Shown here in pieces: positions 43,944 through 52,288 of a DNA stretch of 64,000 bases; within the stretch, counting starts at the first letter, position 1, and every line of letters begins with the position of its first letter. The notes beneath the pieces are model-generated. The model saw nothing but the letters and a program-made list of their open reading frames with translations, made no database searches and was not told the DNA's origin. The stretch comes from CAZPBO01 sp964584815 (lineage in GTDB: Bacteria; Planctomycetota; SKW154), in assembly GCA_964584815.1 (NCBI GenBank), contig CAZPBO010000001.1, forward strand, positions 30,431 to 94,430. The letters are read 5' to 3'. A program made the position numbers and the translations under genes.

Positions 43944-46046
43944 GTGTTGGGAGATGCGTTATTGCAGTGCGAGAGTTGCGGCGCGGAGATTCCAGAAGAT
44001 GCGGTAGCCTGTCCCGCCTGCGGAAGACTGTCTGAACACACCCTAATAACCCAGAAGCGGCGAGTGCTTATGCTTGGTGAGCGCTACAGCATCATAGCGC
44101 TTCTTGGACGCGGTGGATTCGGAGCGGTTTATCTTGCCCGCGATATGCAACTTGGCGAGACTGTGGCGGTCAAAACACTGCCACCAGAGGTCGCCAGCGA
44201 CCCCGCAAGCGTTGAGCAATTGAAGAAGGAGGTGCTGCTTGCACGGCAGTTGCATCACGAGAACATAGCCGCCGTCTACAATTTTGAGGTGGACAGAACC
44301 CGTGATGTCGCCTTTATAGTGATGGAGTATGTGGACGGCGCAGACCTATCGCGCGTGCTACGGGAAGCGGGCGGCAAACTGGGTGTGAGGGAGACGCTGC
44401 TCATTGGGCGTCAGGTAGCAGCCGCCATTGACTATGCCCACAGCAAGCGCCTGATTCACCGTGATATAAAGCCCAAGAACATTCTTGTGAGGCGGGATGG
44501 CGTTGTGAAGGTGACCGATTTTGGTGTGGCGCGGCGGCTGCGCGAAACGATGACACGCATCAGCCAGTCGGTGATTGCCGGCACCCCCGCGTATATGGCG
44601 CCAGAGCACCTGATGGGGGAGGCGATTGATGTGCGCGCCGATATTTACAGCCTTGCCGCAACGATATACGAGTGCCTGTGCGGACATCCACCATTCTGGC
44701 AGGGCGCGATAGAGGCACAGGTGTTGAGCCGCCAGCCTGAACCGATACCATATGAGGAGTTGGGACCGCAAATCTCACCTGAGGGGGCGGAGGCGCTCAA
44801 CGCCGCGCTGCTTAAGGGGCTCGCCAAAACCCCAGAAGAGCGTCCCGAAAGCGCAGAACAGTTTTTGAAGGCGCTTGAGGAAGCAGTAGGTGGTGGTGAG
44901 CAGGACAGAAGTGCTTTGACAGAACCTGTGGTGGCGGCGTTGAAGGAGCGCGCAAAGTTTATGAAGGCGGTCAAAGAAGAGGGAATGTCGGCGGCGCTGG
45001 ATGTGGCGGAACTGCAGGAGGAGGCAGAAACCGCATTAAGGGAAGGCGAGTTTGCCAAAGCCGTCTGGTTCCTGCAGCGGTTGCAAAGGGTCTCCCCTTC
45101 CGAAAGGACGGAGGAACGAATCCGTGACATAAAGAGGATGCAGGACCGCTATCACAGTTTACGCCAGAAGGCTAAGGAAGCGGAAGAACGAGGCGACCTT
45201 GAGGAGGCTTTAAGATTGATGGAGGAGGCGGCGGAGGTGCGCCCTGCATCCGAGGTGAAGGAGGAGGTGGGGCGTCTTAAACGGCGTATTGAGGCGGAAG
45301 GACTGCGCGGACAAGCAGCCACTTTCCTCGCAGAACGCGACTGGGAGAAACTGGCGGAATGCGCTCGGAGAATTGAGGAGTTGGGGTTTGATGATATGGC
45401 GGCGCCGATAAAGGAGTGTGTTGAGGAAGGCAGACAATTTGAAGAGTTCAGGGAAAAGGCGCAGAAAGCACTTGAGGAAATGGACGCAAAAGAGGGTATG
45501 GGAAAAGACAAAATCACAGCCGAGTTGAGCGAGGCGCGCCCACAAGGCTTGAAGCGTCTGGAAGAGGATGTGGCACACCAGATAGGGATGGTCAAGCAGG
45601 TGGCTGACCTGTGGGACGCGGTAAAGACTTGGGAAAAGGCGAGAAAGGAGTGGGATGTAAAGGGGATAACGGAGGCGCTGGAAAAGGTGCGTGGTGCGGG
45701 ACTGGATTTGGACGATTACACGCGGGCGCTGCGGAGGGGGGAAGCCGCCACCCTCTACCCCCATATAGGCGGGAATCTGACAAAGGCGTTGCTTGAAATG
45801 CGCCGAAGCAGAATATTCCTTGAGCGCATAGCGGACGCAGAGGACTATTATGCGCGGGGATGGCTCTCACTGGCGGCAAGACGATATGAGACAATTCCCG
45901 ATGAGTTTCTAACACCGCAGCAGAAGGAACGCCGTGACTCTGTCCTCCGCTGGGAACGCGCCAGAAGAAAGCGCAACCTCTTCTACTTCGCTTTCGTCAT
46001 CTGGTGTGTAGTGCTTTTTATAATCCTTGTGGCGCTGCTGTCATAG
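43944..46046 (+). CDS. zinc-ribbon Ser/Thr protein kinase with coiled-coil and C-terminal membrane anchor
   Basis: The protein has 700 residues from GTG 43944 (start uncertain). A zinc ribbon (CESCGAEIPEDAVACPACG, about 9-27) precedes a Pkn2-type kinase domain (about 48-310): LLGRGGFGAVYLARD, VAVKTL, HRDIKPKNIL, VTDFGVARR and AGTPAYMAPEHL. A long charged, coiled-coil and TPR-like region (about 320-660) follows, and a C-terminal membrane helix (about 677-698, FAFVIWCVVLFIILVALL) tail-anchors it with the kinase in the cytoplasm. It lies 31 bp after bamF and could be read from the same transcript, though a functional link is not shown. Confidence 0.9.
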   Translation: MLGDALLQCESCGAEIPEDAVACPACGRLSEHTLITQKRRVLMLGERYSIIALLGRGGFGAVYLARDMQLGETVAVKTLPPEVASDPASVEQLKKEVLLARQLHHENIAAVYNFEVDRTRDVAFIVMEYVDGADLSRVLREAGGKLGVRETLLIGRQVAAAIDYAHSKRLIHRDIKPKNILVRRDGVVKVTDFGVARRLRETMTRISQSVIAGTPAYMAPEHLMGEAIDVRADIYSLAATIYECLCGHPPFWQGAIEAQVLSRQPEPIPYEELGPQISPEGAEALNAALLKGLAKTPEERPESAEQFLKALEEAVGGGEQDRSALTEPVVAALKERAKFMKAVKEEGMSAALDVAELQEEAETALREGEFAKAVWFLQRLQRVSPSERTEERIRDIKRMQDRYHSLRQKAKEAEERGDLEEALRLMEEAAEVRPASEVKEEVGRLKRRIEAEGLRGQAATFLAERDWEKLAECARRIEELGFDDMAAPIKECVEEGRQFEEFREKAQKALEEMDAKEGMGKDKITAELSEARPQGLKRLEEDVAHQIGMVKQVADLWDAVKTWEKARKEWDVKGITEALEKVRGAGLDLDDYTRALRRGEAATLYPHIGGNLTKALLEMRRSRIFLERIADAEDYYARGWLSLAARRYETIPDEFLTPQQKERRDSVLRWERARRKRNLFYFAFVIWCVVLFIILVALLS

Positions 46047-46063
46047 CGGGCTGCGTCTTTTGC

Positions 46064-46091
46064 TTGACCCCAAAAAACAACACTGTAAAAT
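46064..46091 (+). promoter_or_regulatory. promoter of the punA-ileS-gmhA operon
   Basis: TTGACC (46064-46069), a 16-nt spacer and TAAAAT (46086-46091), about 33 bp before ATG 46125. Confidence 0.55.
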
Positions 46092-46124
46092 GCCTCACCA
46101 CAATCATCTCTTGGAGGCAAAGCG

Positions 46125-46967
46125 ATGGGTCTTTTTGAAATGGTGGAGGAAGCGGTAAGGCGTGTGAGACAGGATGTGGCTTCAGACTTCAAACCCCGTT
46201 TTGCAATAATCCTCGGCACAGGACTTGGTGCGCTTGAGGAAGAGGTGGAGGACGCCGTCAAGGTTCCATACGAGACGATACCCCATTTTGTGCGCTCAAC
46301 AGTGGAGAGCCACAGCGGACGCCTGGTTTTGGGTTACCTCTCAAAGCAACCTGTCGTAATGATGAGTGGGCGCTTCCACCTTTATGAGGGATACAGTCCA
46401 GAGGAGGTGACATTTCCTGTGCGCGTGATGCGGGCGTTAGGAGCAGACACTCTGCTGATAAGCAACGCCGCCGGCGGTCTTAACCCACAATTTGAGAAGG
46501 CAGACATTATGATAATAGAAGACCATATCAACCTGACAGGACAAAATCCACTTGTGGGACCCAACGACGAGCGCCTAGGACCACGCTTTCCCGATATGTC
46601 AGAACCATACTCAAAACGCATTGTAAAAGTTGCCAAACGCATCTGCCTTGAGGAGGCGATACCGCATCATACAGGCGTGTATGTGGGGCTTCTGGGACCG
46701 AACCTTGAGACGCGGGCGGAGTATAGGTTTCTGCGCGCAATAGGAGCCGATGTGGTTGGGATGTCCACGGTTATGGAGGTGATAGCGGCTGTGCACGCCG
46801 GCTTCAAGGTGGGTGCCTTCAGCATAATAACCGATATGTGTCTGCCTGATGCGCTGAAACCTGTGACGCTTGAAGAGATAGTGGCGGTGGCGAACACCGC
46901 GCAACCAAGGTTGTCAAAACTGATGCGTCGCGTTGTTGAGGAACTCGCCGCAGGTAAGGAGGCATAA
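46125..46967 (+). CDS. punA: purine nucleoside phosphorylase (trimeric type)
   Basis: The enzyme cleaves purine nucleosides with phosphate to base and ribose 1-phosphate. It has 280 residues. Motifs are IILGTGLGALEEEVE (phosphate loop), SHSGRLVLG, GRFHLYEGY, LLISNAAGGLN, GPNLETRAEYRFLRAIGADVVGMSTVMEV and ITDMCLPDALKPVTLEE. In 6-oxopurine-specific enzymes the residue after IT is Asn; here it is Asp237, as in methylthioadenosine phosphorylases, which suggests acceptance of 6-aminopurines. The start is ATG 46125 with GGAGG upstream. It is the first gene of an operon with ileS (3 bp gap) and gmhA. Confidence 0.94.
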   Translation: MGLFEMVEEAVRRVRQDVASDFKPRFAIILGTGLGALEEEVEDAVKVPYETIPHFVRSTVESHSGRLVLGYLSKQPVVMMSGRFHLYEGYSPEEVTFPVRVMRALGADTLLISNAAGGLNPQFEKADIMIIEDHINLTGQNPLVGPNDERLGPRFPDMSEPYSKRIVKVAKRICLEEAIPHHTGVYVGLLGPNLETRAEYRFLRAIGADVVGMSTVMEVIAAVHAGFKVGAFSIITDMCLPDALKPVTLEEIVAVANTAQPRLSKLMRRVVEELAAGKEA

Positions 46968-46970
46968 ACA

Positions 46971-49769
46971 ATGGACTATAAGAAGACCCTCAATCTGCCC
47001 AAAACGAAGTTCCCAATGCGTGCAGGACTGCTGCAGAAGGAGCCGCAGATACAGAAAAGGTGGGAGGAGATGCGACTTTATGAGAGAGTGCGCACCGCAC
47101 GCAAAGGCGCACCACGCTTTATCCTGCACGACGGTCCACCATACGCCACAGGAGACCTGCATATCGGCACCGTTATGAACAAAGTCCTCAAAGACATCGT
47201 TGTTCGCTACCAGACAATGCGTGGCAAGGACTGCCCATTTGTGCCGGGATGGGACTGTCACGGTCTGCCGATAGAACATCAGGTGATGCGCAAACTGGGC
47301 AAAGAGTTCCGCAAAAAAAGTCCCGCAGAGATACGCCAACTTTGCAAGGAGTATGCCAGCAAGTATGTGGACTATCAAAGGAAACAGTTTAAGCGGTTTG
47401 GGGTGCTCGCCGACTGGAAGCATCCCTATTTGACGATGTCGCCCGATTTTGAAGCAGGCATTATGGATGTGCTACTGAAAATTGTTGAGCAGGGATATGT
47501 GTATCGGGAACTGCGTGCCATCCACTGGTGTCCTGACTGCGAAACGGCGCTCGCGGAGGCAGAACTTGAGTATAAAACCATAGGCGGTCCAAGCATCTAT
47601 GTGAAGTTCAAGGGGGAGGAGGATTTTGCGCACGCCTTCGGGCTGAACTTAAACACCCCTGTTTATGTTCTGATATGGACGACAACGCCGTGGACGCTGC
47701 CGGCAAATGTGGCAGTCGCATTAGGCGCGGGATACGAATACGCGGCGGTGCAGGTGGGGGATGAGATTCTTGTGATGGCGACAGAAACGATAGAGCGTGT
47801 GATGAAGGACGCAGGGGTTGAAAAATGGAAGATTCTCGCCAAAAAGCGTGGCGAGGAGTTGGAAGGCTTAATTTATGAGCATCCCTTTATGGAGCATAAG
47901 GGAAGGTTGATTCTTGCGGATTTCGTAACACTTGAGCAGGGCACAGGAACAGTCCACATCGCGCCTGGGCACGGCAAAGAGGACTACGACATAGGGCGTG
48001 TGTATGGACTTCCCATAATAAGCCCTGTGGATGGTCAGGGGCGCTTTACAGATGAGGTAAAGCGATACGCGGGGATGCGGGTGTTTGATGCCGACAAAAA
48101 GATTATAGAGGATTTGCGCGAGATAGGCGCCCTGTTCGCCGCCACAACCATTACCCACTCCTATCCCCATTGCTGGCGCTGCAAAGGACCGCTCATCTTC
48201 CGCGCCACAAAGCAGTGGTTCATAAATGTTGACCACCACGACCTGCGTCGCCGCCTACTTGAGCAGATAAAACAGGTCAAATGGATTCCCGCCTGGGGTA
48301 GAATACGGATAACGAGTATGGTGAGGGAGCGTCCCGACTGGTGTATAAGCCGCCAGCGCTTCTGGGGGGTGCCTATACCTGCTGTTTACTGCGAAGAGTG
48401 CGGAACAGCGCTTTTGGAGCCGGAGGTTGTGCGACGCGCCCGCGACATCTTCGCCGAATACGGTGCAGGCGCGTGGTTCACACAACCCCTTGAAACCTTC
48501 CTGCCACCCGGCTTGCGCTGCCCAAAATGCGGCTCACAGAAATTCTGCAAAGAAAATGACATCGTAGATGTCTGGTTTGAGTCAGGCTCATCCTATTGCC
48601 CTGTTCTTATGCGTAGAGAACCTCCTCTGTTCCCCGCCGACATATATCTTGAGGGGACTGACCAGCATCGCGGCTGGTTCCAGACCAGTCTTATAACCTG
48701 CGTGGCGGCTTTTGGACGCGCACCCTATCGCTGCGTCCTCACACACGGCTTTGTCGTGGACGAGCAGGGACGCAAAATGTCAAAATCGCTCGGCAACTTC
48801 ATATCGGTGGACGAGGTGCTGCAGCATTTCGGCGCCGACATTGTGCGCCTCTGGATTTCATCCATTGATTACAAAGACGAAATCCCCACCAGCCTCAACA
48901 CCATTGAATCGGCAGTGGACGATTACCGAAAAATCCGCAACACTTTCCGCTTCCTTCTGGCAAACCTTTACGACTTTGAGCCTCAAAAAGACGCTCTCTC
49001 TTTTGCTGATTTAAGAGAACTTGACCGCTGGGCACTCGCTCGCCTTCATAGCCTCCTGCAAGCCGTTTATGCGGAGTTTGCCGAATATCAATTCCACCGC
49101 GTCTTTCGTCGTCTTTTGCAGTTCTGCGTCAACGATATGTCAACATTCTATTTTGATGTGCTCAAAGATGTTCTATACTGTGATGAGGCATCATCGCCCC
49201 GACGCCGCAGCGCCCAGACCGCGCTATGGCATATTCTCAACGCCCTCGTTCGTGTCTTTGCGCCAATACTTGTCCATACCTGCGAAGAGGTATGGGACCA
49301 CGCCAACATCACCGACAAGGAAGAATCGGTTCATCTTGCTCTTATGCCTGATGTTGATGAGGAACTGCTGGATGCGGCATTGATTGAACGATACGAGCGT
49401 TTCTTCAAGGTGCGTAAGGAGGTGCAGCGTCAGATAGAAGAGTTGCGCAAAGAGCAGAAAATAGGTTCAAATCTTGAGGTAGAGGTCAGGCTGTTTGCGG
49501 AGGAAGAGCATCTGGCACGGTTTTTATCGTCCTTCGGAGAGGAGTTTCTGAGTGAGTTGTTGATAGTGAGCGGTGTGGAGTTTGCTGAAAGCAGGGATGG
49601 GCTTTCCGCAGCGCGGGAGATACACGGGCTTTACCTTGAGGCGTTGCCGAGCAAGAACCCCAAATGTGAACGCTGCTGGCGGCAGCGCCTTGATGTGGGC
49701 AACCATCCACAGTTCCCAAAACTATGCAAGAGATGCGCCAGCGTTGTGGCGTCTGTTTCGGCGTCTTAA
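46971..49769 (+). CDS. ileS: isoleucine--tRNA ligase
   Basis: The enzyme charges tRNA-Ile and edits mischarged valine. It has 932 residues, typical of bacterial IleRS. PYATGDLHIGTVMNK holds the HIGH motif (near 63). The CP1 editing domain contains WTTTPWTLPANVAVAL and GTGTVHIAPGHGKEDY. EGTDQHRGWFQTS precedes KMSKSLGN (near 602). The C-terminal zinc-binding motif is CERCWRQR with LCKRC. AAGGAGG stands in front of ATG 46971. Confidence 0.98.
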   Translation: MDYKKTLNLPKTKFPMRAGLLQKEPQIQKRWEEMRLYERVRTARKGAPRFILHDGPPYATGDLHIGTVMNKVLKDIVVRYQTMRGKDCPFVPGWDCHGLPIEHQVMRKLGKEFRKKSPAEIRQLCKEYASKYVDYQRKQFKRFGVLADWKHPYLTMSPDFEAGIMDVLLKIVEQGYVYRELRAIHWCPDCETALAEAELEYKTIGGPSIYVKFKGEEDFAHAFGLNLNTPVYVLIWTTTPWTLPANVAVALGAGYEYAAVQVGDEILVMATETIERVMKDAGVEKWKILAKKRGEELEGLIYEHPFMEHKGRLILADFVTLEQGTGTVHIAPGHGKEDYDIGRVYGLPIISPVDGQGRFTDEVKRYAGMRVFDADKKIIEDLREIGALFAATTITHSYPHCWRCKGPLIFRATKQWFINVDHHDLRRRLLEQIKQVKWIPAWGRIRITSMVRERPDWCISRQRFWGVPIPAVYCEECGTALLEPEVVRRARDIFAEYGAGAWFTQPLETFLPPGLRCPKCGSQKFCKENDIVDVWFESGSSYCPVLMRREPPLFPADIYLEGTDQHRGWFQTSLITCVAAFGRAPYRCVLTHGFVVDEQGRKMSKSLGNFISVDEVLQHFGADIVRLWISSIDYKDEIPTSLNTIESAVDDYRKIRNTFRFLLANLYDFEPQKDALSFADLRELDRWALARLHSLLQAVYAEFAEYQFHRVFRRLLQFCVNDMSTFYFDVLKDVLYCDEASSPRRRSAQTALWHILNALVRVFAPILVHTCEEVWDHANITDKEESVHLALMPDVDEELLDAALIERYERFFKVRKEVQRQIEELRKEQKIGSNLEVEVRLFAEEEHLARFLSSFGEEFLSELLIVSGVEFAESRDGLSAAREIHGLYLEALPSKNPKCERCWRQRLDVGNHPQFPKLCKRCASVVASVSAS

Positions 49770-49779
49770 GGAGGGAAAT

Positions 49780-50349
49780 TTGCGCCAAAAAATAGTCTCA
49801 TTGCTTGAGGAACACATCTCCGTGTTGGAGGGGCTGCGTGACGATGTGGCGGCGATAGAGGATGCGGCACAACTGATGATAGAGGCGCTTCGCGACGGTG
49901 GCGCGGTGTATCTGTTCGGCAACGGTGGTTCTGCCGCTGACGCGCAACACATCGCTGCTGAACTGCAGGGACGCTTCACACTCAACCGTCCCGCTTTGCG
50001 CGCCTTTGCCCTCACAACCAACACTTCCACAATCACCGCTATTGCCAACGATTACGGTTATGAGCGCGTCTTTTCGCGTCAACTTGAAGGTATGGTGCGG
50101 TCAGGTGATGTGGTGGTGGGCATATCAACAAGCGGCGCGTCTCCCAATGTCCTGCAGGGTCTTGCCACAGCGCGTAGATTCGGCGCAAAGACCATCGCTC
50201 TCGTCGGGAAAAACCCCGCAAATGTCCTTTTCAACGCTTGTGATGTCGTCATATCCGTTCCCTCAAGCATCACCGCAAGAGTTCAGGAATGCCACATCCT
50301 TATCGGTCACATACTCTGCGAATTGGTGGAGAAAGCCCTCTTCAGTTAG
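49780..50349 (+). CDS. gmhA: phosphoheptose isomerase (SIS domain)
   Basis: GmhA converts sedoheptulose 7-phosphate to D-glycero-heptose 7-phosphate for lipopolysaccharide or S-layer heptose. The TTG start at 49780 follows GGAGGG and gives 189 residues, as in the family; the longer frame to 49573 runs inside ileS. Motifs are LFGNGGSAADAQHIAAELQGRF, the phosphate-binding ISTSGASPNVLQGL and the conserved QECHILIGHILCELVE with active-site Gln and His. The ileS stop is 10 bp upstream. Presence of gmhA suggests a heptose-containing cell surface. Confidence 0.93.
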   Translation: MRQKIVSLLEEHISVLEGLRDDVAAIEDAAQLMIEALRDGGAVYLFGNGGSAADAQHIAAELQGRFTLNRPALRAFALTTNTSTITAIANDYGYERVFSRQLEGMVRSGDVVVGISTSGASPNVLQGLATARRFGAKTIALVGKNPANVLFNACDVVISVPSSITARVQECHILIGHILCELVEKALFS

Positions 50350-50351
50350 CG

Positions 50352-51536
50352 CTATTCTGTGCCGGAGGCAGGCGCGAACGAAAACGATTCCCCTTCAGCG
50401 GGCACTTTATCGGTTAAGTATTTGTAGAGCATAACAGAGTTACCCTTCTCGTTATACTCAAGTCTGTCTGTGCATCGCAGCATAAGCATAATGCCGAGTC
50501 CTCCGAGGCGTCCTTGAGCGTAGCGCTCGCGTGCTGCGCTGACGGCGTCCTTTGCCGCGCCGCGGTTCATGTAGTAGTGGTAGTCAAAGCCCGGTCCCTC
50601 ATCCGTTACGACAAGCACGACCTTTTCCTTGTCAAGGAGGTAGAGAACGCGGATTTGGCGGTTACGGTCGTAGCGGTTGCCGTGCTGGGCGGCGTTAAGG
50701 ACTGCCTCGCGAAATGCCGCGTTAACGGCAACCTGCCGCTCGTTATCCATACCCGACTGCACAAGCAAGTCTGTGACGATACGCGCCGCTTCTTCTATAT
50801 GGCGCTCTTCTGTCGGAAACTGCAGACACACCTGCTGACGGAAGATGACCTCCTCTTCTGAAACCCGCGCCAACTCCGCCTCCGCCACCGCAAGCAGTGT
50901 ATACACCTCAAACGGTTCAACTATATGCTCATCTCCGCAGACCCGCAACTCGGAAGCCCGCTCAGGGTCTTTACCTCGCGGGAACAGAACTATAAAGGGT
51001 ATCATTGATGTCTGAATATTGCATTTCACCTCCCGCAGCAGGCGAGGCGCGTCCTCAAGTGAGTAGTCAACGATGCACAAATAGGTATGTCCTTCGCGCA
51101 GGATTTTGAGGCACTCGTCAACATCATTGAAGACAAGAACGCGCCATCCAACACGGCTGAAGTGGAAGTCAACAACACGCGCGAACGGGTCGTTGCGCGG
51201 CACCACAAGGATGATGGATGCGAGTTTTGCTTTCTCCACCGCTTCGCGGAAAGAACCGCAAGGCTCTATATGGAGGCGTCGGCGCGCGGGCATTATCATC
51301 CGCCTCCCCCCCTTATCCCTCACTATCCGCGCCTTCTCCTCCACCACCTCCAGACTCACAAAGTCCGGCACCACCACGCGCTGCCCCGACGCCAACGCCT
51401 TCTTCATCTCCTCAAAAACCGCCTTCACCAATTCCTCGCCACCATCCTTGACTCTCTTCTTCGCCCGCTTTGTCACCTCCTCAAGCAGCACCTCTCTTGA
51501 AGCAGGAAGTCGCTTTGTCTTTTTGCGCGGACTCAT
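50352..51536 (-). CDS. HU-like DNA-binding, receiver-like and HATPase_c fusion protein
   Basis: The protein has 394 residues and an unusual order of domains. Residues about 13-105 follow HU/IHF: SREVLLEEVTKRAKK, VFEEMKKALASGQRVVVPDF, the DNA-binding arm with ARIVRDKGGRRMIMPARR, and GSFREAV. Residues about 110-235 look like a response-regulator receiver (IILVVPRNDPFARVVDFHF, YLCIVDYSLEDAP with a possible phosphoacceptor Asp). Residues about 245-385 are an RsbW/HATPase_c domain: AAFREAVLNAAQHGNRYD (N box), VTDEGPGFDY (G1 box), GRLGGLGIMLM (G2 box). A DNA-bound switch kinase or anti-sigma factor is possible. It is coupled, 5 bp apart, to the gene upstream. Confidence 0.78.
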   Translation of the reverse strand: MSPRKKTKRLPASREVLLEEVTKRAKKRVKDGGEELVKAVFEEMKKALASGQRVVVPDFVSLEVVEEKARIVRDKGGRRMIMPARRRLHIEPCGSFREAVEKAKLASIILVVPRNDPFARVVDFHFSRVGWRVLVFNDVDECLKILREGHTYLCIVDYSLEDAPRLLREVKCNIQTSMIPFIVLFPRGKDPERASELRVCGDEHIVEPFEVYTLLAVAEAELARVSEEEVIFRQQVCLQFPTEERHIEEAARIVTDLLVQSGMDNERQVAVNAAFREAVLNAAQHGNRYDRNRQIRVLYLLDKEKVVLVVTDEGPGFDYHYYMNRGAAKDAVSAARERYAQGRLGGLGIMLMLRCTDRLEYNEKGNSVMLYKYLTDKVPAEGESFSFAPASGTE

Positions 51537-51541
51537 CTTGT

Positions 51542-52234
51542 CTACTCCCCTGCAGATGGTGTAAAATCGCTGTCGGATATAATACCCTTGCTGCGGAGTG
51601 CTTCACCCAACGCCGCCGCTATTTCCTCCTCGCTTAAAACACCCTTACGAACCAGCAGTTTTACAAGAGCAAGTAGAAGCGACTTTTTACTCGGGTCTGT
51701 GGTAGGGGCGGATTGCTTCGGCGCCTCCACCGCATGTGGTTTCCTCTTCGTATCCACCCTTTTTGCCGCCAGCGCCCGCTCACGCTTCTCCAACTCCCCC
51801 AGCGACAGATAGCGCTCAAGAGCCCTTGTCACCTCACGCCTTGGTGCAACCACCGGCTCAACGACGCGGTTTGTGAGAAACTGAACCTGCTCAAGAACTT
51901 CAAATGGCACATCCCGCCAGTGCGCCAACTCCGCCCGACCCATTTCCCCCCTTATCAGCACTATGTTATGTTTGCGTAAAAAATCGTCATCAAGCATCAT
52001 CATCGCCTCGTAGTCCAGCGCATCATCCTCTATCTTCTCAACAACCCGCACCGCCTCAACTTCTGCCAGCGCCTTTGTCAGGTCGTCCTCACGCACAATC
52101 CCAAGCCTTACAAGAATCTGCGAAAGAGGCACATCCTCCCCCAGCCTCTTTCGCCACTCCTTTGCTCTCTCAAGCCCTTTCTCGTCCAAATACCCCCGCT
52201 CACGCAAAACGCGTATCAGACGACTTTCGCTCAT
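51542..52234 (-). CDS. GspE N-terminal (MshEN)-type domain protein
   Basis: The protein has 230 residues. The N-terminal half (LIRVLRERGYLDEKGLERA, PLSQILVRLGIVREDDLTKAL) matches the N domain of type II secretion and type IV pilus ATPases, a domain that can bind cyclic di-GMP, but the ATPase domain is absent. The C-terminal part repeats a short helical unit (LVRKGVLSEEEIAAALGEAL). Such stand-alone domains serve as adaptors. ATG 52234 has GGAAGGGG upstream. It is probably the first gene of the operon with the HU-receiver-ATPase fusion. Confidence 0.75.
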   Translation of the reverse strand: MSESRLIRVLRERGYLDEKGLERAKEWRKRLGEDVPLSQILVRLGIVREDDLTKALAEVEAVRVVEKIEDDALDYEAMMMLDDDFLRKHNIVLIRGEMGRAELAHWRDVPFEVLEQVQFLTNRVVEPVVAPRREVTRALERYLSLGELEKRERALAAKRVDTKRKPHAVEAPKQSAPTTDPSKKSLLLALVKLLVRKGVLSEEEIAAALGEALRSKGIISDSDFTPSAGE

Positions 52235-52259
52235 ATTCCCCTTCCTACAAATCTATGTA

Positions 52260-52288
52260 ATGATACGCCCAATCTCATAGATGGTCAA
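52260..52288 (-). promoter_or_regulatory. promoter of the MshEN/HU-HATPase operon
   Basis: On the minus strand TTGACC (52283-52288), a 17-nt spacer and TATCAT (52260-52265). The -35 box overlaps the stop region of the transglutaminase gene, so the two transcription units touch. Confidence 0.55.
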
